A stretch of DNA of 64,000 nucleotides, taken from positions 12,743 to 76,742 of the forward strand of contig JAKQSI010000109.1 in the NCBI GenBank assembly GCA_029570205.1, given 5' to 3'. A program made the position numbers and the translations under genes. The notes under the pieces were generated by a model that saw nothing but the letters and a program-made list of their open reading frames with translations, was not told the DNA's origin and ran no database searches. Of the stretch, positions 27,422 to 36,676 are shown piece after piece (the first letter of the stretch is position 1; each line of letters starts with the position of its first letter). This DNA comes from Candidatus Omnitrophota bacterium. GTDB taxonomy: Bacteria; Hinthialibacterota; Hinthialibacteria; Hinthialibacterales; JAKPRU01.

Positions 27422-28018
27422 TCATCCCCCCTCCTTCCCAATCCTCACCAAAATTTCCCGCCCCCCGGCAATCGGTTCAAATCTATCTACGGAATAAGGT
27501 ATGAGAATTTGCCGCAGAGTCTCTTCGTTAAAACGATGCGGAGCCTCGCCGGTGCCGGGATCGGTAAACCGTCGGCCAAGCCGGGAAAGTAACGGGTTCT
27601 GTGATGTGGAAAGATTCCGTACCGGCTCCGTTAATATAACACATTTCCGCGCCGCATCAACTAATTTACGCAAGATATTTTCGTGACTCGGAATGAATTG
27701 GTACAGAGAGGCCTGCATGAGTATAATGTCCGCTTCGGGAATCGGATCGAAACGGACATCGCACACTTGCGCATTCACCCCGCGCCGCGCCAGCCAGTGA
27801 ACAAACTTCGCGTTAATATCCAATCCGAGGTAGTCGATATGTCGCGTTGATAGAAATCGCCGGTACAGGTAGCCGTCGCCGCAACAGACATCTGTGAGAC
27901 TGACCCCATCGGGAATCGCATCGGCAACGGCCCGGAACCGTTCCTCAAACCATCCGCCGTACACAATCCGCATGGCAAGTTGATAGAGAACAGGATGCCG
28001 GTATATGGGGCTTTTCAC
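27422..28018 (-). CDS. Class I SAM-dependent methyltransferase
   Basis: A 198-residue small methyltransferase. Motif I is 'LTDVCCGDGYLYRRFL' and the acidic ribose-binding residue lies in 'YLGLDINAKF'; motif IV-like 'ADIILMQASLYQF' follows. The substrate is not indicated, and no extra recognition domain is present. The start codon lies six bases after the stop of gpsA, and the next gene begins 19 bases downstream, so the three genes are probably co-transcribed. Homologues of this type are often annotated as methyltransferase type 11/12 enzymes of unknown target. Confidence 0.77.
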   Translation of the reverse strand: MKSPIYRHPVLYQLAMRIVYGGWFEERFRAVADAIPDGVSLTDVCCGDGYLYRRFLSTRHIDYLGLDINAKFVHWLARRGVNAQVCDVRFDPIPEADIILMQASLYQFIPSHENILRKLVDAARKCVILTEPVRNLSTSQNPLLSRLGRRFTDPGTGEAPHRFNEETLRQILIPYSVDRFEPIAGGREILVRIGKEGG

Positions 28019-28024
28019 CGATTC

Positions 28025-29101
28025 TCAACCTTGCGCTACACGTTGAAGCGTGTCCTTCATCCCGTGCCATTCGGCTTTGCGTTCTCGACCGAGCAGTCGG
28101 CGGACAGATTCCCCCGGTTCGCTTCCATGCAGCAGGATTCGAATCACCTCGGTCATGATCGGCATTTCATCTTCGGGAACAGGCTTGTGACTGTCGAGCG
28201 CGCGGGAGGTCTCGATCCCCTCCACCACCATCCCGACCCTCCGCTCGGCTTCCTGGGGATCATGCCCCTGGGCAAGCAGTTCGCCCATTTTCCGGTTGCG
28301 GCTATGGCGGCTGGTGCAGGTAACTACCAGATCCCCCAAGCCGGACAGCCCAAAAAAAGTCTCCGGTCGCGCCCCGCACACAACCCCCACGCGGCTCAGT
28401 TCCAGGAGACCCCGCGTAATCAAGGCGGCCCGCGTGTTGTCTCCGTATCCGAGACCGTCGGAAATCCCCACCGCAATGGCCATGACATTTTTCAGCGCGC
28501 CTCCCAGCTGTGTTCCCAGCGGGTCCGTGCCGGTATAGACTCGAAATTCGGGACGCTGAAGGAGCCGCTGCGCCTGTTCCGCCACGATGATATCCGTCGA
28601 TGCCGCAACCACAGCGGTCGGGATGTGCTGAACAACCTCCTCCGCATGGCTGGGACCGGACAGCGCGACAAACCCGGCCGGGTCGTCGTTTGCCCAGGCC
28701 TCGGCCAGCAGATCGGTCATGGTGCGCAAGGTCCCGACTTGCAGGCCCTTGGTCGCGGAAATTATCAGCCGGCCTTTCAATAGCCCCCTCCCGCCGCATT
28801 GCTCCGCGACAGGTTTCATAAAAGCGGACGGGACCGCCACCAGCACAACGTCCGCCCGGGACAGGCAGGCATAGAGATCGCTGGTGATCTCGATGGAGTC
28901 CGGTATTCGGGCGCCCGGAAGGCGCGGCTCAAGGGAACGGTTTTCTCGCAGGTGTTCGGCATCGCTCTCCAAATGCGCCCAGATCGAGGCCGTACACCCG
29001 TTGGCATCCAACAGACATGCCAGCGCCACACCCCATGATCCGGCTCCCAGAACCGCCACAAACGGATTTTGATTCTTCATGGTTCTTTCATCCCGTTCCA
29101 T
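28025..29101 (-). CDS. gpsA: NAD(P)-dependent glycerol-3-phosphate dehydrogenase
   Basis: GpsA reduces dihydroxyacetone phosphate to sn-glycerol-3-phosphate, the first step to phospholipids. The Rossmann loop is 'VAVLGAGSWGVALA', and the catalytic region 'LGGALKNVMAIAVGISDGLGYG' with 'NTRAALITRG' is intact; 'ISATKGLQ' is also present. I place the start at 29101 (358 residues), where GGGAGGG lies about seven bases upstream; the ATG at 29080 directly before the Rossmann motif is an alternative, while the longer frame to 29185 is unsupported. The divergent lptF-like gene begins 82 bases away. Typical family length is 330-345, so the C-terminus is normal. Confidence 0.93.
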   Translation of the reverse strand: MERDERTMKNQNPFVAVLGAGSWGVALACLLDANGCTASIWAHLESDAEHLRENRSLEPRLPGARIPDSIEITSDLYACLSRADVVLVAVPSAFMKPVAEQCGGRGLLKGRLIISATKGLQVGTLRTMTDLLAEAWANDDPAGFVALSGPSHAEEVVQHIPTAVVAASTDIIVAEQAQRLLQRPEFRVYTGTDPLGTQLGGALKNVMAIAVGISDGLGYGDNTRAALITRGLLELSRVGVVCGARPETFFGLSGLGDLVVTCTSRHSRNRKMGELLAQGHDPQEAERRVGMVVEGIETSRALDSHKPVPEDEMPIMTEVIRILLHGSEPGESVRRLLGRERKAEWHGMKDTLQRVAQG

Positions 29102-29183
29102 CCTACTCCCTCCCGCCGTTCGCTCAAGATGAGCTTGACCGATTGCCCGGAACAGGGAAACATCTTGAGCGGGCATAGACACC

Positions 29184-30410
29184 ATGCTTTCCGAACGAAC
29201 AATGAAAATTAAGCATCCGATTCATCACAACATAACGAAATACATCACGGGCAATTGGTTTCGCCGGATGTGCGATTTTATCGAGAAACGCCTGGAACAG
29301 CGGAGGCGGTATCCCTTTTTCCGCATCGCCGACCGTTATCTCATCCGCGAATTCCTTAAGGCGATCATCGTTGTGGTTTCCCTGTGTTATGTCATGGGTG
29401 TGGTGATCGTTCTGTTCGATGAGATCGACACATTCCTGGAATATGGGGCCGATGTGCTGATCGCGGCGCAGATGGTGCTTCTGGCCGCGCCATACCGCCT
29501 GGCCGAGGCGGGGCCGCTGGTCATGCTTCTGGCCTCGGTGTTCAGCATGGGGCGACTGGTTCATGCCCAGGAAATGGATGCGATGATTGTCGGCGGGTAC
29601 CGCCTGGCGCGCCTGATCTGGCCCGTGTTCTGTTGTTCCGCCGTGTGCGCGGCAGCCTTCTTTCTGACTTGCGAGTACGTGATCACACCGGCCAGCGCGC
29701 GCGCAGAGGACCTTCTGGACCTTCAGATCAAACAGAAAGGGAAAGGAACTGCCGGACGCAATTCGGTCTGGATGCTGGGCCGGTACGGCAAAAAGTATTT
29801 CGTGCAGTCCTTCCAGCCGAGCGAATCCCGACTGATCGGCGTGGATATCGTCGAGATGGCGCGCGGTGGATACCGGCCGGCGAAACGGATCAAGGCGGCC
29901 ACCGCAGAGTGGGATGCCTCTTCGGGAATTTGGAGAATGAAAGACGGAATGGAGTGGATTTTTTCCGACAGCGGCGAAAGACGAAAGGAGCCGTTTGCCG
30001 AGCGCTCGTACCTCATCGAGGAGACCCCGCATGATTTCTCACTGGTTTCCCGGGACGAGACAGGACTGAGCCATGCGGATCTGAAGCACTTAGTCCGAAT
30101 GGTTCAACGTGCGGGCGGGGACCCGATTGTGTATCTGCCTTATCTGCGGTTGCGGGAGGCACTTCCGTTCGCGTTGATTATTATGAGCCTGCTCGGTATG
30201 GGGATCGCATTCCGCACCGGCAGGGGGGGGTATGTCGTGGGACTGGGGATTTGCCTGCTGGTAGCCCTGGTTTATTACGGAATGTTACTGCTTTGTCTGG
30301 GGCTGGCTCCGAAAGGGGTCTTGGGGGCGGGACTCGCGGCCTGGATTCCCAACCTGATTTTCGGCGCGGTCACATTGGGATTCCTGTACCATCTGGCTCG
30401 GGGGACATGA
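29184..30410 (+). CDS. LptF/LptG family lipopolysaccharide export permease
   Basis: A 408-residue YjgP/YjgQ-family protein. Three hydrophobic helices lie near residues 57-80, 100-125 and 145-170, followed by a periplasmic beta-jellyroll-like region (about 180-320) and three C-terminal helices from about residue 335. LptF and LptG form the inner-membrane core of the Lpt machine that extracts lipopolysaccharide for transport to the outer membrane. Its presence supports a diderm envelope. A second paralogue and lptB are not in the window. The N-terminus is longer than usual; an internal ATG at 29202 is also possible. The 3' end runs into a dispersed palindromic repeat. Confidence 0.83.
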   Translation: MLSERTMKIKHPIHHNITKYITGNWFRRMCDFIEKRLEQRRRYPFFRIADRYLIREFLKAIIVVVSLCYVMGVVIVLFDEIDTFLEYGADVLIAAQMVLLAAPYRLAEAGPLVMLLASVFSMGRLVHAQEMDAMIVGGYRLARLIWPVFCCSAVCAAAFFLTCEYVITPASARAEDLLDLQIKQKGKGTAGRNSVWMLGRYGKKYFVQSFQPSESRLIGVDIVEMARGGYRPAKRIKAATAEWDASSGIWRMKDGMEWIFSDSGERRKEPFAERSYLIEETPHDFSLVSRDETGLSHADLKHLVRMVQRAGGDPIVYLPYLRLREALPFALIIMSLLGMGIAFRTGRGGYVVGLGICLLVALVYYGMLLLCLGLAPKGVLGAGLAAWIPNLIFGAVTLGFLYHLARGT

Positions 30411-30418
30411 CCGGCTCT

Positions 30419-30510
30419 CTATTTCCCTCACCCCGTGCCCCCTGGAAGGATGGACAAGGAGAGAAATCCGGTAGGACAGGCGTCTCTGCCTGTCGAGTGA
30501 TCGCTCGGTG
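30419..30510. repeat. Dispersed repeat with GACAGGC-N6-GCCTGTC palindrome
   Basis: The segment matches the 5' part of the 116-base units near 54569 ('GAGAAATCCGGTAGGACAGG' and flanks), including the palindrome at 30475-30494. It lies between the lptF-like gene and the truncated MauE-like gene, and the MauE reading frame runs into it. Confidence 0.65.
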
Positions 30511-30725
30511 ATCAATCGGGAACCTTTTATCAACAAGCCCGCAATCAAACAGAAACCCGTCACAATTTCTACACCCGACAAAACAATAGCAATCGGATCA
30601 GCCAGGCTTGCGGGAAGCAATCGGTAGTTGTCAACAACCCGCGTCATGCCGGACAGGTCCCCGATTTGGCGGAGACCGGCGTACAGAATCACTCCGCCGA
30701 CAACAATCCGCGCGCACAACGCCAA
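30505..30725 (-). pseudogene. MauE/DoxX-like membrane protein, 3' end lost at a repeat
   Basis: From a TTG at 30725 the frame encodes two recognisable helices of the MauE/DoxX type: 'ARIVVGGVILYAGLRQI', 'VVDNYRLLPASLADP' and 'IVTGFCLIAGLLIKGSRL'. About 70 residues are present where a full domain needs about 130-140 with four helices. The coding similarity ends near 30505, where the dispersed repeat begins, so insertion or recombination at the repeat probably removed the rest. No ATG or GTG start is available and no ribosome site is seen. MauE-like proteins near DUF1573 genes are linked to envelope redox or methylamine-type maturation. I regard this copy as decayed. Confidence 0.6.
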
Positions 30726-30748
30726 CTTGGGATTTCGTTAAACGTTTA

Positions 30749-31445
30749 TCACGGCCGGCTTCCTGTAACTGAATTGCCTTTACCCAGTGAATTCCTTTTT
30801 GACGGTTGCCCCCTGCTTTGCAATTCCCAGCAAGGCCGAATCTCCAGCGCGATCTTTGGGGAAATAGCAATCGGGATCTGCAATTCCCGCTGATTGGGAT
30901 GGGATGTCTCCAATATCAGTATACCCACAAGCCGCCGCGCAGCCAGACGCGGTAGAACACTTAGGCGGCAATCAATACCGGATACTCTACCCGATCCTTT
31001 GCGCTCGGATTTGAATTCCTTCAGTTCAATATCGCCGCCGTCAAGGCGCGTTCGTAGAATCTCCGTGTCCGCATTGTCGGCTACCGTGTCTTCAAAGGAA
31101 GCGCCTTGAACGTCACCCGGAACCACATTGCGCACTTCTAACGATGGCGGCGCAACCTTAAGAAATGAACGGACCTCACCCCGAATGTCCAACTTCGAGT
31201 ACTCTCCGTTATCGAACAGAACGTAGATTCGATTCGCAAATAGTCCCTCCGCGGCTCCCGCCTGCACGCCGGCGGAAACGGTTCCGGTAGCCCCGGCAAG
31301 ATCGCGCCATACGGGCGGCGGGGGTTGAGAGGAGATTGGTGAAGACAAAGCAGGCGTTGGGGAGATTTCGCCGGGGGCAGTTGCAGGAATCAAGACATAG
31401 GATTCCAGCCAGAATCCGGAGCAAATGCCCCCGGCGAAGGATCAT
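30749..31445 (-). pseudogene. DUF1573-like lipoprotein or periplasmic protein with a G-run frameshift
   Basis: An ATG at 31445 overlaps the radical SAM stop (ATGA) and encodes a signal sequence 'MILRRGHLLRILAGILCL' followed by a possible lipobox Cys. After about 25 codons the frame is lost; removing one base from the G5 run at 31373-31377 joins it to a long frame with periplasmic-type sequence ('FANRIYVLFDNGEYSKLDI', 'LVGILILETSHPNQRELQIP'). The corrected product is 231 residues. The C-terminal part resembles DUF1573-associated beta-sandwich proteins common in Planctomycetes and related phyla. Either a real frameshift or a homopolymer sequencing error explains it. The truncated MauE-like gene follows 23 bases downstream, a pairing often seen intact elsewhere. 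Confidence 0.58.
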
Positions 31446-32863
31446 TTCGTTAACGTTCGCAGGATGTCCCAAAACGCGCCCCTGGCTCCGTTACGAATCG
31501 CTTGCGCAAGCACGGAATTATCATTGTAGTTGTAATTCTGCCCTGTCTGCTCCGTGCCGCCGAAGAGAAATCGAGTATCATCCTTTACAAGATCACGAAG
31601 GAACCCGTCAACACTCTCACCCAGGCAATGGGAAACATAATATACCGGGCGAAGTAGAGATTCATTACCCTCTACCGGTCCATGAAGATTCGGATTCCCG
31701 GAATAAAATCCTTCTTGATTTACCAGATGTGCCACATCGGCACCGGGATAGATTCGGATACCGAACGAGATCCCGAATCGGTCAATGGGTAGAGATTTCA
31801 GGGAGGCGATACATTTCTCGATGGTCTCGCGAGTCTCACCCGGCCCGCCCAAGAGCAGGTCGTACATAACCGTAAATCCATACCGTCGGCATCGGTCGGC
31901 TACCGAAATCAGATCCGCCATGCGATGATGTCGGCGAAAACGAGACAGGATGTCCGCATCGGTATGATCTACTCCAAAGTCGATTCCCACGCAACCCGCC
32001 CGGCGCATGACACCGGCGAGATCTTCCGGGAAAGCATGGGGAGCGGCATAAGCATACCAGCGGATCCGATCGGCGATACCCTTGCGGATGATCGCTTCGC
32101 ACACCTTAATCGCATGTTCCGGTGGAAGGTTGAATTCACTGTCGCAGGTGTGGAATGTGTCCACGCCTTGTTCCAGCAGGTTGGCCAGCTCCTGCGCAAC
32201 ATTCTCCGGGTCCCGCAAACGAACACGCGGTCCACGCGACGCCGGTTCCGGGCAGTAAAAACAACGCTGATCGCAGCCTCGCTTGGTTTCGAATCCCACC
32301 ATTCCTCCTTCGTTCAAATAGCGCACATTATCGACAACCCGCCGTGCCGAAAAATCCGCTCGTCCCAGGTCCATGGGGGTCGCCAAGCGAACATTTTCCG
32401 CGCGGGTGGTTTTTGTAATCAAACCCGGGATTTCACTCCCGTTTTGCCGATCCCGCACAAACCGGGCGAATTCACAAAGAACCTGCTCACCCTCCCCCAT
32501 CACCCCGGCATCCGCGCCCAGGTATTCCAGAATCTCTTTCGGGAAAATCGAATATCCCGCCCCGCCGATAATAACGGGCGCGGATGTCCCTCTTCGGATT
32601 TCTGCCAGGAGAACCTTTGTCTTATCGAGGATGAAATCCCGGCTCGCCAGGTAACAGTCATCGGTATTTCGGACCGTAACCGCCACCAGATCCTCCTCAT
32701 CTGTCACGCTCTGCTCAATCGCCGCAACCGGATCGGCCGCGAACGACAGATCGAGCAAATCGATTTCGAATCCCGCCTGTTCGAGCGCCTGCCCCAGGTA
32801 ATCCAGGGCAACGGGCGTTACCGGCGGCTTCATCAGGTTCGGATTGACCAGCAGGATTTTCAT
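31442..32863 (-). CDS. B12-binding radical SAM protein
   Basis: A 473-residue enzyme with an N-terminal cobalamin-binding domain (about residues 1-150, 'MKILLVNPNLMKPPVTP' onward, without the full DxHxxG motif) and a radical SAM domain with the CxxxCxxC cluster site in 'KRGCDQRCFYCPEP'. The class performs methylations or rearrangements by radical chemistry; the substrate is unknown. The ATG at 32863 was chosen since the conserved B12-domain start follows it; a longer frame to 32926 is not supported. Its stop overlaps the start of the frameshifted DUF1573-like gene, implying one operon that ran into the MauE-like gene before decay. Confidence 0.86.
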   Translation of the reverse strand: MKILLVNPNLMKPPVTPVALDYLGQALEQAGFEIDLLDLSFAADPVAAIEQSVTDEEDLVAVTVRNTDDCYLASRDFILDKTKVLLAEIRRGTSAPVIIGGAGYSIFPKEILEYLGADAGVMGEGEQVLCEFARFVRDRQNGSEIPGLITKTTRAENVRLATPMDLGRADFSARRVVDNVRYLNEGGMVGFETKRGCDQRCFYCPEPASRGPRVRLRDPENVAQELANLLEQGVDTFHTCDSEFNLPPEHAIKVCEAIIRKGIADRIRWYAYAAPHAFPEDLAGVMRRAGCVGIDFGVDHTDADILSRFRRHHRMADLISVADRCRRYGFTVMYDLLLGGPGETRETIEKCIASLKSLPIDRFGISFGIRIYPGADVAHLVNQEGFYSGNPNLHGPVEGNESLLRPVYYVSHCLGESVDGFLRDLVKDDTRFLFGGTEQTGQNYNYNDNSVLAQAIRNGARGAFWDILRTLTK

Positions 32864-32949
32864 GGTTCTCACAAGGATCGGTGATATGTTGAATTTCAAA
32901 AACCGTTGATAAACTATTTTTGACACATTTTCCGATCGGGAGCAACGGC

Positions 32950-33168
32950 ATGGAGTCTTTCGGACGCATTTTACTGTTTCTCGGCGCAGTCCTCATGCTG
33001 CTGGGGCTGCTGTTCACCTTTGCAGGAAAGATCCCGTGGATCGGCAGGTTGCCGGGGGATATCCGCATCGAGCGGGAGAATTTTTCATTCTATTTCCCTA
33101 TCGTCACTTGTATCATCCTTTCCGTGCTTCTGACAATTTTGTTGAACCTGTTCGGCGGAAGGCGCTGA
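32950..33168 (+). CDS. DUF2905 family small membrane protein
   Basis: A 72-residue protein with two hydrophobic helices separated by the family's 'GKIPWIGRLPGDIRIERENFSFYFPI' loop (quoted here in two parts: GKIPWIGRLPGDIRIE and NFSFYFPI). Function of the family is unknown, but it is widely found next to queA/ruvB-type housekeeping genes. The ATG at 32950 is preceded by GGGAG. queA begins 16 bases downstream, so both are likely on one transcript. Confidence 0.86.
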   Translation: MESFGRILLFLGAVLMLLGLLFTFAGKIPWIGRLPGDIRIERENFSFYFPIVTCIILSVLLTILLNLFGGRR

Positions 33169-33184
33169 TTGAAAACCCATCCCC

Positions 33185-34231
33185 ATGGACATCCGTGAAT
33201 TCGATTATGAATTGCCGCCGGAGCGGATCGCTCAAGTCCCCGTAGGGACCCGTGATCTCTCCCGCCTGCTTGCGGTTAACCGGAGGACCGGCGAGATCGA
33301 AGAATATCTATTTCGGAACCTGCCGCAGCTGCTTCGTCCGGGCGATGTGCTGGTCGTAAACGATTCCTGGGTGATGCCCGCCCGTATCTTCGGGACAAAA
33401 GCAGGCGGCGGCGCGAAAATCGAGGTTCTGTTGCTGGAAGACTTGGGCAACCGGCAATGGAAGGTAATCGCGCAACGGGCCTCTCGTCTCAAAAAAGGCA
33501 CGGAAATTCAATTCCCGGACGGTGTGACCGCAGAGGTAAGAGCGGTTCTGGGGGATGGCTTGTTCGAACTGCAATTCTTCGACAATGGGACCTGGAACGA
33601 GTTTCTCGAACGGAACGGCCAGGTTCCTTTGCCTCCGTATATCCACCGTAACGGAGATGAGAACACGCCGCTGGACCGGCAACGGTATCAGACCGTGTAT
33701 GCACAACCCGCCGAAACACTACTCTCGGCGGCCGCGCCCACGGCGGGACTTCACTTTACAAAAGACCTGTTGGATCGTTTGCATAAAACCGGCGTTTCCA
33801 TTGTGCCGGTGACGCTGCGTGTGGGACTGGATACCTTTCTGCCGATTCGTTCCAGGACTGTAGAAAATCATCCGATGCACAGGGAACGATATCGCATTAC
33901 AGAGTCGTCTGCCCGCGCCATCAACACGGCCCGCCAAGAAGGATGTCGGATTATCGCAGTGGGAACAACCGCCGTACGGGTACTGGAAAGCGCAGCCGAT
34001 AGAAATGGGGTGATTCGAGCACAGGAAGCCGAGACGGCTCTGTTTATCCGCCCCGGATATCCATTCAAGATAATCGACGGAATGATTACAAATTTCCACC
34101 TGCCGCGTTCGACGTTAATTATTCTGATTGCCGCCTGGCTGGGCCGGGACCGCTGGCGCGGAGTGTATGAGGAAGCCATCCGGCGCGGATTTCGATTTTA
34201 TTCTTACGGAGATGCAATGCTCGCATGGTGA
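33185..34231 (+). CDS. queA: tRNA preQ1(34) S-adenosylmethionine ribosyltransferase-isomerase
   Basis: QueA transfers and isomerises the ribosyl group of SAM onto preQ1 in tRNA, making epoxyqueuosine. At 348 residues it has the family length. Clear motifs are 'FDYELPPERIAQVP', 'LVVNDSWVMPARIFG', 'PLPPYIHRNG', 'PTAGLHFTKDLL', 'VTLRVGLDTFLPI' and 'TNFHLPRSTLIILIAA'. It follows the DUF2905 gene by 16 bases and its end overlaps the NlpC/P60 gene by seven bases. Other queuosine genes are not in the window, as is common for dispersed pathways. Confidence 0.95.
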   Translation: MDIREFDYELPPERIAQVPVGTRDLSRLLAVNRRTGEIEEYLFRNLPQLLRPGDVLVVNDSWVMPARIFGTKAGGGAKIEVLLLEDLGNRQWKVIAQRASRLKKGTEIQFPDGVTAEVRAVLGDGLFELQFFDNGTWNEFLERNGQVPLPPYIHRNGDENTPLDRQRYQTVYAQPAETLLSAAAPTAGLHFTKDLLDRLHKTGVSIVPVTLRVGLDTFLPIRSRTVENHPMHRERYRITESSARAINTARQEGCRIIAVGTTAVRVLESAADRNGVIRAQEAETALFIRPGYPFKIIDGMITNFHLPRSTLIILIAAWLGRDRWRGVYEEAIRRGFRFYSYGDAMLAW

Positions 34232-35199
34232 ATCAATCCTCCTATATGGATGCCGACAGCAGGCGGGTCAGCGCGCCGGATACCCAGCAGATCCGCCGCC
34301 TTTTGGTTCCTGAAGGGGAACCACACCTGGAACATTTACCCGAATATCTCCGTCGATACCGGGCGCGATATGTGTTCGATCCGCGTGTCATGCTGTTCGA
34401 AGTCCGGTCACGAATCGAAGATGAAACCGCTGTCCTGGAAGGATTTGTCGCAAATCCGGGATTGAAAGAAGGGCTTGTGGCAGCGCTGGAGTCCCTGGGG
34501 ATTTCAGTCCGAGTGGATCGCCTCTCTATCCCCCCCACAGACGGGAAACGATTCGGAATCGTGGAGGCAGAACAGTCTTTTCAGAGGAAGACCGCCGACG
34601 CCGACAGCGAACATGTGAATGAACTGCTTCGCAACGAGTCGGTGATTCTGATGGGACCGAAAGAGAGTGATTCCATTCTGGTTCAGGCGATGGATGGATA
34701 CCTGGGCTGGATTCCCCAAGGGGCTATCCGGCAAATGGAAAAGCAAGGCTGGAGAAGGCTGCGAGCCGATATCGGGCCAACGGATCGGGCACAAACCGCA
34801 CAACTGCGCGAGGAAATTGTGGCCGCCGCGAGGGAACGGCTGGGAGCGCCATACCTCTGGGCCGGGCGGAGCGAAAGGGGCCTGGATTGTTCCGGCCTGG
34901 TCCGGAGGGTGTACGCGAAAGTCGGCATTCACCTGCCGCGCGATGCGGACCAGCAATCCCTGTGCGGTAAAATCAGCGGTGATACCGGCTGGCGCGAGGA
35001 CCTTGAACCGGGGGATTTACTCTTCTTCGCCGGGAAAATGGGCAATATCACCCATGTCGCCCTATCCCTGGGCGGATTGGATTTCATCCACGCAAAAGGA
35101 AGCCAAACGGTCCAGGAAGGCTCTCTGAGTCTACAGTCCACAAACTACGAAGATCGACTCAACCGGATGTTCTTTATAGCCAGGCGGGTGCTTGGTTGA
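34225..35199 (+). CDS. NlpC/P60 family hydrolase with SH3-like region
   Basis: A 324-residue cell-wall hydrolase. Residues about 1-190 are an SH3-like and spacer region ('VILMGPKESDSILVQAMDGYLGWIP'-type strand pattern). The NlpC/P60 peptidase occupies about 195-322 with Cys in 'GLDCSGLVRRVYAKVG', His in 'GNITHVALSLG' and a third polar residue in 'DFIHAKG'. The class cleaves gamma-D-Glu-diaminopimelate bonds in peptidoglycan stems, in recycling or turnover. No signal peptide is evident, which suits a cytoplasmic YkfC-like role in recycling peptides. It overlaps queA by seven bases. Confidence 0.88.
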   Translation: MVNQSSYMDADSRRVSAPDTQQIRRLLVPEGEPHLEHLPEYLRRYRARYVFDPRVMLFEVRSRIEDETAVLEGFVANPGLKEGLVAALESLGISVRVDRLSIPPTDGKRFGIVEAEQSFQRKTADADSEHVNELLRNESVILMGPKESDSILVQAMDGYLGWIPQGAIRQMEKQGWRRLRADIGPTDRAQTAQLREEIVAAARERLGAPYLWAGRSERGLDCSGLVRRVYAKVGIHLPRDADQQSLCGKISGDTGWREDLEPGDLLFFAGKMGNITHVALSLGGLDFIHAKGSQTVQEGSLSLQSTNYEDRLNRMFFIARRVLG

Positions 35200-35227
35200 G
35201 ATTCCTTCTGTTCATTTGATTACCGAT

Positions 35228-36646
35228 CTATCGTTGCATCAATTCTCCGAACCGATGTCCGATAGCCAGCGCGGGGTCCAGCGGGACATCCACGCCGACC
35301 GTTCCCTTCGGGATACTGATAACCGGAGTTTTTCGAATGGTTTTGCCTTCGAATTGCGGCAACCAGCGTTTCTCGGCCTCCAGCATTTCGGCGGCCATTT
35401 CGCGCACTTCATTCAGGGTGCAGACCGCGCCGGTCAGCGGGTCCATCGCCATGGCCGCAACGACCAGCTCCGTATCTCCGTCCATCCCCGCGCGAACAGT
35501 TAATCCCTGTACCGTGATGTTGCTCAGGTTTATCGCGGCACACGGCGGCGGAAGATGCCCGATATAAGTCGGGTGCAATCCCGAACGGTCCCCATAAATG
35601 GGAACCTCTGCGCAGCAGTTGTCCGGGAAGTCGGCAATCAGCCCATTATTGCGGATATTCCCGTTCAGACGAAACACCTTATTTGTTTCGAGCGCCTCAA
35701 TAATATACGAGCAGTACTCCGCGCTTCGCGGGTCCAGTTTCGTCGATTCGGAGGCAAATAAATCGATCCCTTTGAACTTGTCGGCTATCGTCCGGCACCA
35801 CTTGTAATAGGCCCCCGATTCACCGCCGAAAGACGGCTGATCGCAGTACAGGTCACGCGCCTTCTTGTTCTTTCGAAACCAGGGCAGGTATTCCGACAGG
35901 TGACCCGTACTCTCGGTCATAAAGTAGCCGAACTGCCGCATGACCTCACACCGGACTTTTTCGTTAATGTAGTACTCCGGTTTCTCGATGTTCTCGCGCA
36001 GGATCGGATACAGGTCTCTGCCTTCGTGTTCGATCTTGAGGAACCAGGCTATATGGTTGATACCCGCGCACACATAGTCAATTTCCTCCTTTTTCACACC
36101 GACATAGCGTGAAATCAGGTCAAGCGTGGTTTGGACACCATGGCAAAGGCCGACAAACCGTGTCGCCCCCGCCTCACCGAGGGTCCAGCAACAGACGGCC
36201 ATGGGGTTGACATAATTCAGGATCAGCGCGTTCGGGCACAGCTCCTTCATGTCCTCTACAATGTCCACCAGAACCGGAATGGAACGAAGCGATCGGAAGA
36301 TGCCGCCCGGATTCATCGAATCGCCGATGCACTGGTCCACGCCGTATTTCAGCGGCACTTCATAGTCGATCTGAAACGCATCCACCCCGCCGATCTGAAA
36401 CATCAGGATAACGTAATCCGCATCACGGAGCGCTTCTCGGCGATCCGTTGTGGCTAGAATGGTTGACGGCAGACCGTTCTCCGAAACGATCCGTTGGGCG
36501 TATGCTTCCAGGCGTTTGAGTTTCTCCGCCGTGGGACTCATCAGCACAAATGTGCTGTCTGCCGTGGCTTCCGTAGACATGATATCCATCATCAATGTCT
36601 TGCAAAACACAATACTTCCGGCGCCGATCATAGCGATTCTGGGCAT
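35228..36646 (-). CDS. Glycoside hydrolase family 4 protein (alpha-galactosidase/glucuronidase-like)
   Basis: A 472-residue GH4 enzyme, which hydrolyses glycosides by an NAD- and metal-dependent oxidation-elimination route. The N-terminal NAD fold begins 'PRIAMIGAGSIVFCKTL'. The metal-binding Cys and His lie in 'VGLCHGVQTT' and 'AGINHIAWFLKI', and 'NYVNPMAVCCW' is the GH4 Asn block. The pattern is closest to MelA-type alpha-galactosidases or alpha-glucuronidases. GGAGG precedes the ATG by seven bases. It follows the GH2 gene by 30 bases, so both probably belong to one saccharide-degradation operon. No phosphate-binding signature could be assigned, so a non-phosphorylated substrate is plausible. 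Confidence 0.9.
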   Translation of the reverse strand: MPRIAMIGAGSIVFCKTLMMDIMSTEATADSTFVLMSPTAEKLKRLEAYAQRIVSENGLPSTILATTDRREALRDADYVILMFQIGGVDAFQIDYEVPLKYGVDQCIGDSMNPGGIFRSLRSIPVLVDIVEDMKELCPNALILNYVNPMAVCCWTLGEAGATRFVGLCHGVQTTLDLISRYVGVKKEEIDYVCAGINHIAWFLKIEHEGRDLYPILRENIEKPEYYINEKVRCEVMRQFGYFMTESTGHLSEYLPWFRKNKKARDLYCDQPSFGGESGAYYKWCRTIADKFKGIDLFASESTKLDPRSAEYCSYIIEALETNKVFRLNGNIRNNGLIADFPDNCCAEVPIYGDRSGLHPTYIGHLPPPCAAINLSNITVQGLTVRAGMDGDTELVVAAMAMDPLTGAVCTLNEVREMAAEMLEAEKRWLPQFEGKTIRKTPVISIPKGTVGVDVPLDPALAIGHRFGELMQR

Positions 36647-36676
36647 GGCGATTTCCTCCGTCTCTTGAAGACCGGT

